Below, in pieces: positions 30,969 through 39,459 of a stretch of 44,815 nucleotides of DNA. Position 1 is the first letter of the stretch. The number at the start of each line of letters is the position of its first letter. Below the pieces are notes generated by a model. The model was not told the DNA's origin and ran no database searches. It saw only the letters and a program-made list of their open reading frames with translations. The stretch comes from Methylobacteriaceae bacterium (GTDB lineage: Bacteria; Pseudomonadota; Alphaproteobacteria; Rhizobiales; Beijerinckiaceae): positions 1-44,815 of the forward strand of contig CANEZL010000037.1 of NCBI GenBank assembly GCA_947444195.1, in the 5' to 3' direction. The translations under genes and the position numbers were made by a program.

Positions 30969-31607
30969 TCAGGCCGCCGCGCTGAGGCGCATGAGTTCCG
31001 GGATCAGGCTGGCGGCGGATTGGGCGATCGTCAGCCCCTGCGTGCGCAGGACGAGGTCCGGCGCCTCCGGGGCCTCGTAGGGCGCCGAGATGCCGGTGAA
31101 GTCCGGGATCTTGCCGGCCCGCGCCCGGTCGTAGAGCCCCTTCGGGTCGCGCGCCTCGCAGACGGCGAGGGGCGTGTCGATGAAGACTTCGAGGAAGGGC
31201 ACGTCGCCCGCGATGCGCCGGGCCATGGCGCGCTCCTCGCGGAGCGGCGAGATCAGCGAGACGATGACCACCAGCCCCGCCTCGGCCATCAGCCGGGCGG
31301 TCTCGGCGGCGCGGCGGATGTTCTCGTTGCGGTCGGCCTGGCTGAAGCCGAGATCGCGGTTGAGCCCGTGGCGCAGGTTGTCCCCGTCCAGCACCATGGT
31401 GTGGCGGCCCGCTTCCAGGAGCGCCCGGTCGACCGCGTCGGCGATGCTCGACTTGCCCGCCCCCGACAGGCCGGTGAACCACGCGATGGCCGGGCGCTGG
31501 CCGAGCGCCCGCCAGCGGGCCTCGCGCGGCAGCAGGGCTTGCCAGGTCAGGTTCTGGGACCGGGGCCCCTCCTCAGCGGTTCCGGGTTCGGGCAACGGTG
31601 CGATCAC
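30969..31607 (-). CDS. cysC: Adenylylsulfate kinase
   Basis: CysC phosphorylates APS to PAPS for sulfate assimilation or sulfation (212 aa). Walker A GLSGAGKSS is at 46-54; LDGDNLRHGLNRDLGFSQADRNENIRR (about 74-100) is the APS-binding block; FLEVFIDTPLAVCEARDPKGLYDRARAG and DFTGISAPYEAPEAPDL are typical. It is a free-standing kinase, not fused to CysN; cysD/N are not adjacent. The GTG at 31607 is used; the ACGGAG just before it is too close to be ideal. Confidence 0.93.
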   Translation of the reverse strand: MIAPLPEPGTAEEGPRSQNLTWQALLPREARWRALGQRPAIAWFTGLSGAGKSSIADAVDRALLEAGRHTMVLDGDNLRHGLNRDLGFSQADRNENIRRAAETARLMAEAGLVVIVSLISPLREERAMARRIAGDVPFLEVFIDTPLAVCEARDPKGLYDRARAGKIPDFTGISAPYEAPEAPDLVLRTQGLTIAQSAASLIPELMRLSAAA

Positions 31608-31801
31608 TCCGTATCAGGGGGTGCGTGGCCTGCGGTCGACACAACCCTAAGGGAGAAAAACTCCTGGTGCGAGGGTCGGAGCACCGTCCGGGGGCGGCCG
31701 GCGGCTCTCGGGAATAGGACGCGGTGCGGGCCTCCTGCATTCCGGACGCCCACCGTCCGGCACCGTATCATCCGCCGGTCGCGCGCCTCGGTTCCCGCGC
31801 C

Positions 31802-31818
31802 TCTCCGGCCGCCGGAGA
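31802..31818 (-). terminator. Hairpin after the MFS gene
   Basis: A 7-bp stem (31802-31808 with 31812-31818) with a 3-nt loop lies seven bases past the MFS stop. No T-run. The remainder of 31608-31801 shows no gene. Confidence 0.45.
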
Positions 31819-31824
31819 CGGCCC

Positions 31825-32994
31825 TCAGACCTGCCGGTCGCGGCCCGCGCCGAGGGCGAAGGCCGCAGCGCCCAGGGTGAGCGCGCAGAACAGCGCGGAG
31901 GACAGGCGCCAGCCCCCGTCGAGCTCGTGGGCGAGGCCGAAGCCGAGGGGGCCGAGGGAGGCGATGGTGTAGCCGACCCCCTGGGCCATCGCCGAGAGGG
32001 TGGCGGCGCCCGCCGTGTCGCGGGCGCGCAGGACGATGAGGGTGAGGCCCAGGCCGAAGCAGCCGCCGAGGCCGAAGCCGAGGCCGAGGGTGGCCGGCAC
32101 GATCAGGGGGAGGGGGCCCGCCACCACGGCGAGGTAGCAGGCGAGCGTCAGGCCGAGCACGGCAAGCGCCGCCCCGCGCTGGTCCCGCAGGCGGGCCGCG
32201 AAGGTCGGCACGAGGAGGGCGGCGGGCGCTTGGCCCACGCTCATCAGCGCGGCGACGAAACCGGCATCCACGGTGCTGAGGCCCCGGTCGTGCAGGAGCA
32301 GCGGCACCCAGCCGAACAGGATGTAGGCCAGGGAGGATTGCAGCCCCATGAAGCCGGTGACCTGCCAAGCGAGGGGCTCGCGCCAGATCGCCCGGCGCGG
32401 GGCCCCGGCGGGGGCGGCGGGCGGGGGCGCGGGCCGCGCGAAGGGCAGCCAGGCGAGCGCCGCGAGCGCGGCCGGCAGGGCCCAGGCGGCGAGCGCCAGG
32501 GTCCAGGCGCCGCCCGCCAGCCCCTGGAGCGGCACGGTGAGCCCGGCGCCCGCCGCCGCCCCGAGGCAGAGGGTCATGGTGTAGAGGCCGGTCATCAGGC
32601 CGGTCTGGCCCGGGAACTCGCGCTTCACGAGGCCGGGGATCAGCGTGCCGGCGAGCCCGATCCCGGCGGACGCGATGCAGGCGCCGCCGAACAGGGGCCC
32701 GAGCCCGCCGAGGAGGCGCAGGGCGAGGCCCGCCGCCACCACCGCGCTCGCCAGCAGGATGCCGCGGTCGGGTCCGATCCGGCGACTGACCCGCGGCCCC
32801 GTCACGCTGGCGAGGCCGAGGAACAGGACGGGCAGGGTGGTGAGCACGGCCGCGCCGGCCGCCCCCAGCCCGGTCTCCGCCCGGATCGCGGCGAGCAGCG
32901 GACCCACCGTCGTCAGCGCCGGCCGCAGGTTGAAGGCCACGAGCATCAGGGCCGCCGCGAGGAGGAGCGGGTTCGTGGCGGCGCCGGCTCTCAT
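31825..32994 (-). CDS. CynX/NimT-type MFS transporter
   Basis: This 389-aa major facilitator has 12 hydrophobic segments. It begins NPLLLAAALMLVAFNLRPALTTVGPLL, which is the characteristic first helix of the CynX/NimT group (cyanate, 2-nitroimidazole and related compound exporters). Other marks are FLGLASVTGPRVSRRIGPDR after helix 2 and GLVKREFPGQTGLMTGLYTMTL near 130. The ATG at 32994 overlaps the lnt stop by four bases (ATGA), so it is translated from the lnt message. Longer upstream frames are antisense or out-of-frame to lnt. Substrate not inferable. Confidence 0.86.
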   Translation of the reverse strand: MRAGAATNPLLLAAALMLVAFNLRPALTTVGPLLAAIRAETGLGAAGAAVLTTLPVLFLGLASVTGPRVSRRIGPDRGILLASAVVAAGLALRLLGGLGPLFGGACIASAGIGLAGTLIPGLVKREFPGQTGLMTGLYTMTLCLGAAAGAGLTVPLQGLAGGAWTLALAAWALPAALAALAWLPFARPAPPPAAPAGAPRRAIWREPLAWQVTGFMGLQSSLAYILFGWVPLLLHDRGLSTVDAGFVAALMSVGQAPAALLVPTFAARLRDQRGAALAVLGLTLACYLAVVAGPLPLIVPATLGLGFGLGGCFGLGLTLIVLRARDTAGAATLSAMAQGVGYTIASLGPLGFGLAHELDGGWRLSSALFCALTLGAAAFALGAGRDRQV

Positions 32995-34667
32995 GGACGG
33001 TTCCTCCGGGCGCGCAGGGCGCCGGCCAGGCAGGCGGCGAGCATCGCGGCGAAGGGCCACTCCCCGAGCCGGGCGTAGGGGGTGCCGCCGAGGATGCGCA
33101 CCGGCAGGTCGGCGTCGAGCACCCGCTCCCTGTCGAGGGGCAGGCGCGCGGTGATGCGCCCGTGCGGGTCGATCACCGCCGAGATCCCGGTATTGGCGTC
33201 GCGCACCAGGGGCAGCCCCTCCTCCACGGCGCGCAGCCGCGCCTGGGCGAGGTGCTGGCGCGGGCCCGGCGTGTCGCCGAACCACGCGTCGTTGGTGAGG
33301 TTGAGGATGAGCCCCGGCGGCGCGCCCGCGGCCTCCGCGGCGCCCGCGGGCAGGATCGCGCCGGGGAAGATCGCCTCGTAGCAGATGGTGGCGGCGACCG
33401 GCGGCAGGCCGGGAACGGCGAGGATGCGCTGGGACGCCCGCGCGCCCGCGGTGAAGCCGCCGGGGATCGCCACGAACTGGCGGAGGCCGAGCCCCCGCAG
33501 CAGGGCGTCGATCGGCCCCGGCAGGTACTCGCCGAAGGGGACGAGGTGGACCTTGTCGTAGGTGTCGACGATGCGCCCGCCCGGCTCGATCGCCATGATG
33601 GCGTTGTAGTAGCGCAGGCGCTCGCCGGGCAGGGGCTCCTCGGCCCGGGCCGCGCCCGTGAGCAGGATCTGTCCGGGCTCCAGGCCGGCGCCGACCTTGG
33701 CCAGCGCGTCGGGATCGCGCTGGATCAGGAAGGGGAAGGCGGATTCGGGCCAGACGATATGGGTCGGGCGGGGCTCGCCGGGCTCGGGCGCGCGCCGGGT
33801 CAGCTCGACGTAGCGGTCGACGATGTCGTCCCGGTTCTCGGGGCGGAACTTGGCGTCCTGGGGCAGGTTCGGCTGGACGAGGCGCAGGCGCACCCCCGCC
33901 ACCACCGGATCGGGCTCAGGGCCGACCCGGGCCCAGCCGTAGAGCGCCAGCGCCGCGAGCACGATGGCCGCGGCGGCGAGCGGCCCGAAGCGGCTGCGCG
34001 GGTCGGTGCCGGTGGCGAGCGTCGCGGGCGCCGCGCAGACGAGGACCGCGAGCACGGTGAGCCCGTAGAGGCCGACCACCGAGGCCGCCTGCATCAGCCG
34101 GAGGTCCTGGCCGAGCGCCATGCCCAGGGTGTTCCAGGGAAAGCCCGTGAAGAGGTGGCCGCGCAGCCACTCGGCGCTCCCCAGGCCGAAGGCCAGGGCC
34201 GCGATGCGGCCGGGCCCGCGCGGCCAGACGAGCCCCGCCGCGGCGAAGCCGCCGCCGTAGAACAGGCCGAGCACGCAGGGCAGGCCGACGACGCCGAGGG
34301 GCAGCGCCCAGGCGAATTCCTCGGCCTCCACGAGGAAGGCGGAACCGAGCCACCACAGGCCGGCGGTGAGGTAGCCGAAGCCCCAGGCCCAGCCGATGCC
34401 GAGGCCGGGCAGGAGGCGGCGCAGGGCCGGACGGTCGGCCGTCGCGCCGTCCATCAGCCAGACCGCCGCGCAGAGGGAGACGGCGAGCGCGGGCAGGAAG
34501 CCGAAGGGCGGCATGGCCAGCGCGCCCAGCGCACCCGCGATCCAGGCGAGCCCGAGCCGGCGCCAGCCGGTGAGGCGCAGGAGCGGGGCGACCAGCGTGC
34601 CGCCGCGCGGGGCCGCGCCCGGAGGCGCGGCGGCGCGGGCGTGCGAGAGGGAGGGACTGGCTGGCAT
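32991..34667 (-). CDS. lnt: Apolipoprotein N-acyltransferase
   Basis: Lnt adds the third acyl chain to the N-terminal cysteine of lipoproteins, the last maturation step, in the inner membrane. The 558-aa protein has six or more membrane helices (about 35-235; WAWGFGYLTAGLWWLGSAFL and FTGFPWNTLG are conserved) and a periplasmic nitrilase-type domain (about 255-510) with the triad Glu in HIVWPESAFPF (near 306), Lys in YDKVHLVPFGEYLP (near 372) and Cys in ATICYEAIFPG (near 428). A final helix anchors the C-terminus. I use ATG 34667; GTG 34685 is an alternative. The upstream part of the open frame is low complexity. Confidence 0.93.
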   Translation of the reverse strand: MPASPSLSHARAAAPPGAAPRGGTLVAPLLRLTGWRRLGLAWIAGALGALAMPPFGFLPALAVSLCAAVWLMDGATADRPALRRLLPGLGIGWAWGFGYLTAGLWWLGSAFLVEAEEFAWALPLGVVGLPCVLGLFYGGGFAAAGLVWPRGPGRIAALAFGLGSAEWLRGHLFTGFPWNTLGMALGQDLRLMQAASVVGLYGLTVLAVLVCAAPATLATGTDPRSRFGPLAAAAIVLAALALYGWARVGPEPDPVVAGVRLRLVQPNLPQDAKFRPENRDDIVDRYVELTRRAPEPGEPRPTHIVWPESAFPFLIQRDPDALAKVGAGLEPGQILLTGAARAEEPLPGERLRYYNAIMAIEPGGRIVDTYDKVHLVPFGEYLPGPIDALLRGLGLRQFVAIPGGFTAGARASQRILAVPGLPPVAATICYEAIFPGAILPAGAAEAAGAPPGLILNLTNDAWFGDTPGPRQHLAQARLRAVEEGLPLVRDANTGISAVIDPHGRITARLPLDRERVLDADLPVRILGGTPYARLGEWPFAAMLAACLAGALRARRNRP

Positions 34668-34752
34668 CGGTCGGGGATCCGTCACGGGATCCCTTGCGCG
34701 GTGAAAGGCGACGAAACCGTGACGCGGGCGGCCGAATCCCCCGGGGGGCCGT

Positions 34753-35463
34753 TCAGGCGGCGCGGGGCAGGGCGGGCGCCGCGTCCTCCCGGATTGCCCG
34801 GATGCAGGCGCGGGCAAGCGCCTCGGTCGCGTCCACCAAGGCGGGACGCAGAGGGCCCTCCACCCCGGCCAGAGCCACCGGGATCTCGGTGCAGGCCATG
34901 ACCACGGCGGTGCAGCCGGCCTCGACCAGCGCCTCGGCCTGCGCCCGCAGGAGCGCCGCCGCCTCAGGGGTCGCGCCGGCCTTCACGAGGCGGATCGCCC
35001 GCATCACCGACTCCTGTCCGGCCGCCCCCGGCACCCGGCAGGGCAGGCCGAGGGCCCCGAGACGGGACTGGTAGAGGCCGCCGGCCACCGTGCTCGCGGT
35101 CGCGAGCAGGCCCACGCTCTCGCCCGGCCGGGCGGTCAGTTCCGCCGCCACCGCGTCGACGATGTGCAGGATGGGCAGCGCGGTCCCGGCCTGGAGCGCC
35201 CCGTGCCAGAGATGGGCGGTGTTGCAGGGGATCGCGACGCGGGTGGCGCCGGCCGCCTCCAGCCGGCGCAGGGCGCCCTGCATGGCGGGCAGGGGGTCGG
35301 CGCCGCCGGCGCTCAGGGCGGCGTTGCGGTCGGGGATGTCGCAGGCCGAGCAGACCAGCATCGGGATGTGGTCCTGGTCGCGGGCGGCGGCGGTGTTGCG
35401 CACGACCTTGGCCATGAAATCCACGGTCGCCATCGGACCCATCCCACCCAGAACACCGAGCAT
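34753..35463 (-). CDS. Aspartate/glutamate racemase family protein
   Basis: This 236-aa cofactor-independent racemase starts MLGVLGGMGPMATVDFM, standard for the family. The two catalytic cysteines are in IPCNTAHLWH (near residue 80) and VMACTEIPVAL (near 188). It probably makes D-Asp or D-Glu, or racemises another acidic amino acid. ATG 35463 has GCAGGGGGCGGCG upstream. It lies 71 nt behind a LysR gene on the same strand, and the two sit as a unit between corC and lnt, which are usually adjacent. Confidence 0.88.
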   Translation of the reverse strand: MLGVLGGMGPMATVDFMAKVVRNTAAARDQDHIPMLVCSACDIPDRNAALSAGGADPLPAMQGALRRLEAAGATRVAIPCNTAHLWHGALQAGTALPILHIVDAVAAELTARPGESVGLLATASTVAGGLYQSRLGALGLPCRVPGAAGQESVMRAIRLVKAGATPEAAALLRAQAEALVEAGCTAVVMACTEIPVALAGVEGPLRPALVDATEALARACIRAIREDAAPALPRAA

Positions 35464-35534
35464 CGCCGCCCCCTGCCGTCGCGGAGCACGATGCGCGGCC
35501 GCGGGGCGGGGGTCCAATGCCGTGTCGGTCCGGC

Positions 35535-36416
35535 CTATTCCGATCCCGCATGGGCCGCCGCGAGCGCCCCGGCGGCCTGCCACACCGCCGCGACGGCGGC
35601 GCGCCGGTGGGCGGCGTTGCGGTAGAGGCGGATCTCTAGGGGCGTCTGCGCGCCGGCCGCGACGAGGCTGCCCTCCGCGAGTTCGCGGGCGACGAGGCTG
35701 CGCGGGAGCCAGGCCAGGCCGTGCCCTTCCAGCGCCATGAACTTCAGCGCCTCGGCCATGGCGTTCTCGTTGACATGGGTGCTGGCGGCGGCCCGGAACC
35801 CGGCCGCCCCCTGCGCCACCGCGCTCACCCGGCCGAGGAAGGAATTGCGCGCGTAGGCCAGAAGCGGCAGGTCCCCCGCGGGCGCCGGGCTGCGGACCGC
35901 CACGAGGGCGTCGGCCCCCACCACCCGGTGCGGGAAGAGCGCGGGGTCGAGGAGGATCGGCACCTCCGGATGGTGGAAGGTGAGCAGGAAGTCGTAGCCG
36001 CCCTCGGCGAGGGCCTGGAGGCAGGCGTGGAAATCGTCGGGGAGCAGGCGGCTGCTCAGGGGGCCCGCCGCCGCCTCGATCCCCCGGAACCAGCCGGGGA
36101 AGAAGGTCAGCGCCAGGGTGTGGAGGGCCGCCACCGCCACGGTCCCCGTGCCCGGCCGCGCCTCGGCCTGCAGGGCCACGCGGGTGGCGTGAAGCCTGTG
36201 CACCGTCTCCTCGGCGGTCTCGCGGAAGGCGCGGCCGGCCGCCGTCAGCGAGGTCGGGTAGGTGCTGCGGTCGACGAGGGCGACGCCGAGCCACGCCTCC
36301 AGCGCCTGGATGCGGCGGCTGAAGGCGGATTGGGTGACGTGGCGCTCCTCGGCGGAGCGCGAGAAGCTGCCGGTGCGCGCGAGGCTCGCGAAGTCCTCGA
36401 GCCACTTCAGCTCCAT
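35535..36416 (-). CDS. LysR-family transcriptional regulator
   Basis: This 293-aa regulator has an N-terminal winged helix-turn-helix (about 1-60: MELKWLEDFASLARTGSFSR...HVTQSAFSRRIQALEAWLG) and a LysR substrate-binding domain (about 90-280). LysR proteins normally bind an effector and act on divergent or nearby genes; here the likely target is unclear as the racemase follows in the same direction. ATG 36416; only 37 nt separate it from corC. Confidence 0.9.
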   Translation of the reverse strand: MELKWLEDFASLARTGSFSRSAEERHVTQSAFSRRIQALEAWLGVALVDRSTYPTSLTAAGRAFRETAEETVHRLHATRVALQAEARPGTGTVAVAALHTLALTFFPGWFRGIEAAAGPLSSRLLPDDFHACLQALAEGGYDFLLTFHHPEVPILLDPALFPHRVVGADALVAVRSPAPAGDLPLLAYARNSFLGRVSAVAQGAAGFRAAASTHVNENAMAEALKFMALEGHGLAWLPRSLVARELAEGSLVAAGAQTPLEIRLYRNAAHRRAAVAAVWQAAGALAAAHAGSE

Positions 36417-36453
36417 GGCTGCCCCGATGACCGCCCGCGGCCGAGGCCCGCCC

Positions 36454-37548
36454 TCACGCCCGCGGGGCCTCCGCGGCGGGGGGAGGCAGGGCGAGGGGCA
36501 CCACCGCCTCGATCCGGGCGGGACCGCGCTGCACGCGCAGGCGCTTGAGGCGGCGGGGATCGGCGTCGAGCACCTCGAATTCGAGCTCGCCGGGGCCGGG
36601 GATCATCTCGCCGCGGGCGGGGACCCGGCCGGCCAGCGTCACCACCATGCCGCCGAGGGTATCGATCTCCTCGGCCATCTCGCCCACCGCCGCCACGAGG
36701 TCGACGCCCGTCGCCTCCGAGACCTCGGCGAGCGGCGCGCGGGCATCGGCCAGGAAGACCGCCTCCTCCCCCTCGACGCGCTGGACGAGGCCGGCCTCGG
36801 CCACGTCGTGCTCGTCCTCGATGTCGCCCACCACCATCTCGATGAGATCCTCGATCGAGATCAGGCCGTCGGTGCCGCCGTACTCGTCGATCACCAGCGC
36901 CATGTGGGTGCGCGTCGCCTGCATGCGCACGAGCAGGTCGATCGCCGGCATGGAGGGCGGCACGAACAGCACGGGGCGCAGGATCTTGGAGGCGGCGAGG
37001 CTCACCGAGAGGTCGACATTGCCGAGGTCGAGGGCGCGCAGGGCGCGGGCCGGGCTGCGCCGGAGGCGCGCGGCCTCGGCCGCGCCGTTGGCGGGGCCCC
37101 GGCGCGGCGCGGTCTCGGCCCGCGTGGCGACGTGCTCCACGAAGTCGCGGATGTGGACCATGCCGCGGGGCTCGTCCAGGCTGCCCTCGTAGACCGGCAG
37201 GCGGGAATGGCCGGCGGTGCGGAAGAGCTGCAGCAGGTCGCCGAGGCTGGTCTCGCCGGACACGGCCACGATGTCGGCCCGGGGGATCATCACGTCGTCG
37301 GCGCGCATCTTGTGCAGGCCGAGCACGTTCTTCAGCATCGCGCGCTCGATCGGCGAGAACGGGTTCTCGCCCGTGTCGGGCTCGGAGAGCGCCTCCTCGA
37401 TCTCCCCGCGCAGGGATTCCTCGCGGGGCTTCAGGTGCAGGGCCTGGAGCAGGCGGTCATACCAGGGCTCGCGCGGGGCCTGCTCGGCCTCCGGAGCGCC
37501 GGGATGGGGCGCGGCCTGGGCCGCGCCGCGACTTCGGTCGTTGGTCAT
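36454..37548 (-). CDS. corC: Hemolysin-family CBS-domain protein (CorC-like)
   Basis: This 364-aa protein has two CBS domains (about 80-245; VMIPRADIVAVSGETSLGDL... RLPVYEGSLDEPRGMVHIRDF and ILRPVLFVPPSMPAIDLLVRM...MALVIDEYGGTDGLISIEDLIEMVVGDIEDEHD) and a CorC/HlyC transporter-associated domain (about 265-350). There is no DUF21 membrane domain, so it is soluble, as for E. coli CorC, implicated in Mg2+/Co2+ efflux. It follows ybeY after 30 nt in the classic phoH-ybeY-corC-lnt order. 'Hemolysin' is historical. An Ala/Arg-rich insert lies between the CBS domains. Confidence 0.88.
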   Translation of the reverse strand: MTNDRSRGAAQAAPHPGAPEAEQAPREPWYDRLLQALHLKPREESLRGEIEEALSEPDTGENPFSPIERAMLKNVLGLHKMRADDVMIPRADIVAVSGETSLGDLLQLFRTAGHSRLPVYEGSLDEPRGMVHIRDFVEHVATRAETAPRRGPANGAAEAARLRRSPARALRALDLGNVDLSVSLAASKILRPVLFVPPSMPAIDLLVRMQATRTHMALVIDEYGGTDGLISIEDLIEMVVGDIEDEHDVAEAGLVQRVEGEEAVFLADARAPLAEVSEATGVDLVAAVGEMAEEIDTLGGMVVTLAGRVPARGEMIPGPGELEFEVLDADPRRLKRLRVQRGPARIEAVVPLALPPPAAEAPRA

Positions 37549-37578
37549 GTCGTCCGGGTTCGGGGTGAGGGCGGCGCT

Positions 37579-38088
37579 TCAGCCGCCGGGGAAGTCGGGC
37601 TCGTCGGCGTAGGGGTTCGGAATGCCGAGCCCCGCCAGGGCCGCGATCTCGAGCGCCTCCATGGCGTCGGCCTCGGCCTCGCCGGTCTCGTGGTCCTGGC
37701 CGAGAAGATGCAGGGTGCCATGGACGAGAAGATGGACGAGATGGTGCGCGAGCGGCTTCGACTGCTCCGCACTCTCGCGCAGCAACGTGTCATACGCAAG
37801 AACGAGGTCGCCGAGCGGGGCGGCGACCCCCAGGTGCCGGGGCTGGGGGGCGGCCGGGAAGGAGAGCACGTTGGTGGGCTTGTCCTTGCCCCGCCAGGTG
37901 CGGTTGAGCTCCCGCACGGCCTCGTCGTCGGCGAGGAGCACGCTGACTGCGACGGCCTCCGCGGGCCGCTCGGGGGCGGCGGCGAGCCCCGCGGCGACGG
38001 CGCGAATCACCAGGGCTTCGAGGTCGGCCACCGCCCCCTCCCAGCGCGGATCCTCGACGTAGAGGTCGATCTCGGCGGGCTCCGGCAT
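37579..38088 (-). CDS. ybeY: Endoribonuclease YbeY (rRNA maturation)
   Basis: YbeY is a zinc-dependent RNase for 16S rRNA 3' maturation and ribosome quality control (169 aa). The metal-binding histidines are in HGTLHLLGQDHE (H123, H127, H133); RGKDKPTNVLSFP (66-78) is the second conserved block. Most homologues have HGYD or GYDH; here it is GQDH. The start ATG 38088 is two bases from the phoH stop, so the genes are coupled. Confidence 0.94.
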   Translation of the reverse strand: MPEPAEIDLYVEDPRWEGAVADLEALVIRAVAAGLAAAPERPAEAVAVSVLLADDEAVRELNRTWRGKDKPTNVLSFPAAPQPRHLGVAAPLGDLVLAYDTLLRESAEQSKPLAHHLVHLLVHGTLHLLGQDHETGEAEADAMEALEIAALAGLGIPNPYADEPDFPGG

Positions 38089-38090
38089 GG

Positions 38091-39203
38091 TCAGGCGAGG
38101 GGCCTGCGCCGGGGGTTCGGGTTGCGGTCGCCGTCCCCCTCGCCGTGGGCGGCGCGCTCGTATGCGGTGACGATGCGGCGCACGAGATCGTGCCGGACCA
38201 CGTCCACGTCCTTGAAGGTGATGCGCCCGATGCCCGCGACGCCGTCGAGGACCTGGACCGCCTCCACGAGGCCCGACTTCTGGCCCGGCGGCAGGTCGAT
38301 CTGGCTCGGATCGCCGGTGACGATCATGCGCGAGTTCTCGCCCAGTCGCGTCAGGAACATCTTCATCTGCATGGAGGTGGTGTTCTGGGCCTCGTCGAGG
38401 AGCACCACGGCGTTGGTGAGCGTGCGCCCGCGCATGAAGGCGAGCGGCGCGATCTCGATGATGCCGGTCTGCAGGCCGCGGTCCACGTGGCGCGCCTCCA
38501 TGAAGTCGTAGAGGGCGTCGTAGATGGGCCTGAGATAGGGGTCGACCTTCTCGCGCATGTCGCCCGGCAGGAAGCCGAGGCGCTCGCCCGCCTCGACGGC
38601 CGGGCGCGACAGGATCAGCCGCTCGGCATGGCCCTGCTCCAGCAGGGAGACGGCGTGGCCCACCGCGAGCCAGGTCTTGCCGGTGCCGGCGGGACCTTCG
38701 GCGAAGACCAGCTCGTTCGTGCGCAGGGCCTTGATGTAGGCGTCCTGGGCCGCGTTGCGGGCGCGGACCGCGCCGCGGCGGCGGGTGGCGATCTGGTCGA
38801 AGCGCGGGCCGCCATTGCCGTCGGCCGGGCGCTCGGCCGGGATCTCCGCCTGCGGGAACAGGCTGCCCTGCATCGTGGCTTCCTGGATCGCCCCGTCCAC
38901 CTCGCCGAGCGTCAGGGGCCCGCCCTCGCGGGCGCGCTCGTAGAGCTTCTCGAAGACGCGGCGCGCGAGTTCCGCGGCGTCCGGCGGCCCCTTCACCACG
39001 AGATGGTTGCCGAGCGCGGTCGCCGTCACGCCGAGCCGGCGCTCGATATGGGCGACGTTCTGGTCGTACTGGCCGAAGACGAGGCTCGCGAGCCGGTTGT
39101 CGTCGAAGGTCAGCGCGATCTCGGCGGTCTCGTCGGGGCCGCGGGAGCCGGGCCCCCGCGTCCGGGGCGGGCCGCGACCGGCCGATCCGTCAGCTGGCGT
39201 CAA
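38091..39203 (-). CDS. phoH: PhoH-like ATPase
   Basis: This PhoH/YbeZ-type P-loop ATPase (about 370 aa) works with YbeY in RNA metabolism. A KH-like N-terminal part (VAHIERRLGVTATALGNHLVVKG) is followed by the PhoH domain: Walker A VFAEGPAGTGKTWLAVGHAV, ILSRPAVEAGERLGFLPGD, Walker B NAVVLLDEAQNTT and RMIVTGDPSQIDLP. I chose TTG 39203, preceded by GAAGGAC, because the longer frame to 39362 runs into the inverted repeats and reads as repeat-derived low complexity. The N-terminus is thus uncertain. Confidence 0.85.
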   Translation of the reverse strand: MTPADGSAGRGPPRTRGPGSRGPDETAEIALTFDDNRLASLVFGQYDQNVAHIERRLGVTATALGNHLVVKGPPDAAELARRVFEKLYERAREGGPLTLGEVDGAIQEATMQGSLFPQAEIPAERPADGNGGPRFDQIATRRRGAVRARNAAQDAYIKALRTNELVFAEGPAGTGKTWLAVGHAVSLLEQGHAERLILSRPAVEAGERLGFLPGDMREKVDPYLRPIYDALYDFMEARHVDRGLQTGIIEIAPLAFMRGRTLTNAVVLLDEAQNTTSMQMKMFLTRLGENSRMIVTGDPSQIDLPPGQKSGLVEAVQVLDGVAGIGRITFKDVDVVRHDLVRRIVTAYERAAHGEGDGDRNPNPRRRPLA

Positions 39204-39274
39204 AGGAATGTCCTTCGCGTAAAGGGGTGCATCACAGCGGAAGCGCGCGGCGCCGGTCGCGTGGAGCGCGGGTT

Positions 39275-39310
39275 CCCTCTCCCGTTCGGGAGAGGGACAG
39301 GGTGAGGGGT
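39275..39310. repeat. REP-like palindrome, left copy
   Basis: CCCTCTCCC (39275-39283) pairs with GGGAGAGGG (39288-39296) and is followed by CAGGGTGAGGGG. With the inverted copy at 39378-39411 it forms a pair about 70 nt apart, similar to dispersed REP/BIME elements of alphaproteobacteria. It lies in the 256-nt gap between miaB and phoH. Confidence 0.75.
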
Positions 39311-39377
39311 GAGAAGGACCCGGAGGGGTCGCGCCGGTGCGGCGGACATGTCCGAGTTCCACTCCGACCGTTCTCGA

Positions 39378-39411
39378 CCCTCACCCCAACCCTCTCCCGA
39401 CCGGGAGAGGG
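39378..39411. repeat. REP-like palindrome, right copy (inverted)
   Basis: CCCTCACCCC, then hairpin CCCTCTCCC (39390-39398) with GGGAGAGGG (39403-39411). It is the inverted partner of 39275-39310. Either hairpin could end miaB transcription on the minus strand. Confidence 0.75.
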
Positions 39412-39459
39412 GGCGCGGCGCGCTTCCAACGCCCGCCTCGATCCGTCCGGCATCCGCTC

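Noticed and set aside
39204..39362. Extended phoH N-terminus
   Set aside because: Encoded by the REP-like repeat; not similar to PhoH N-termini.
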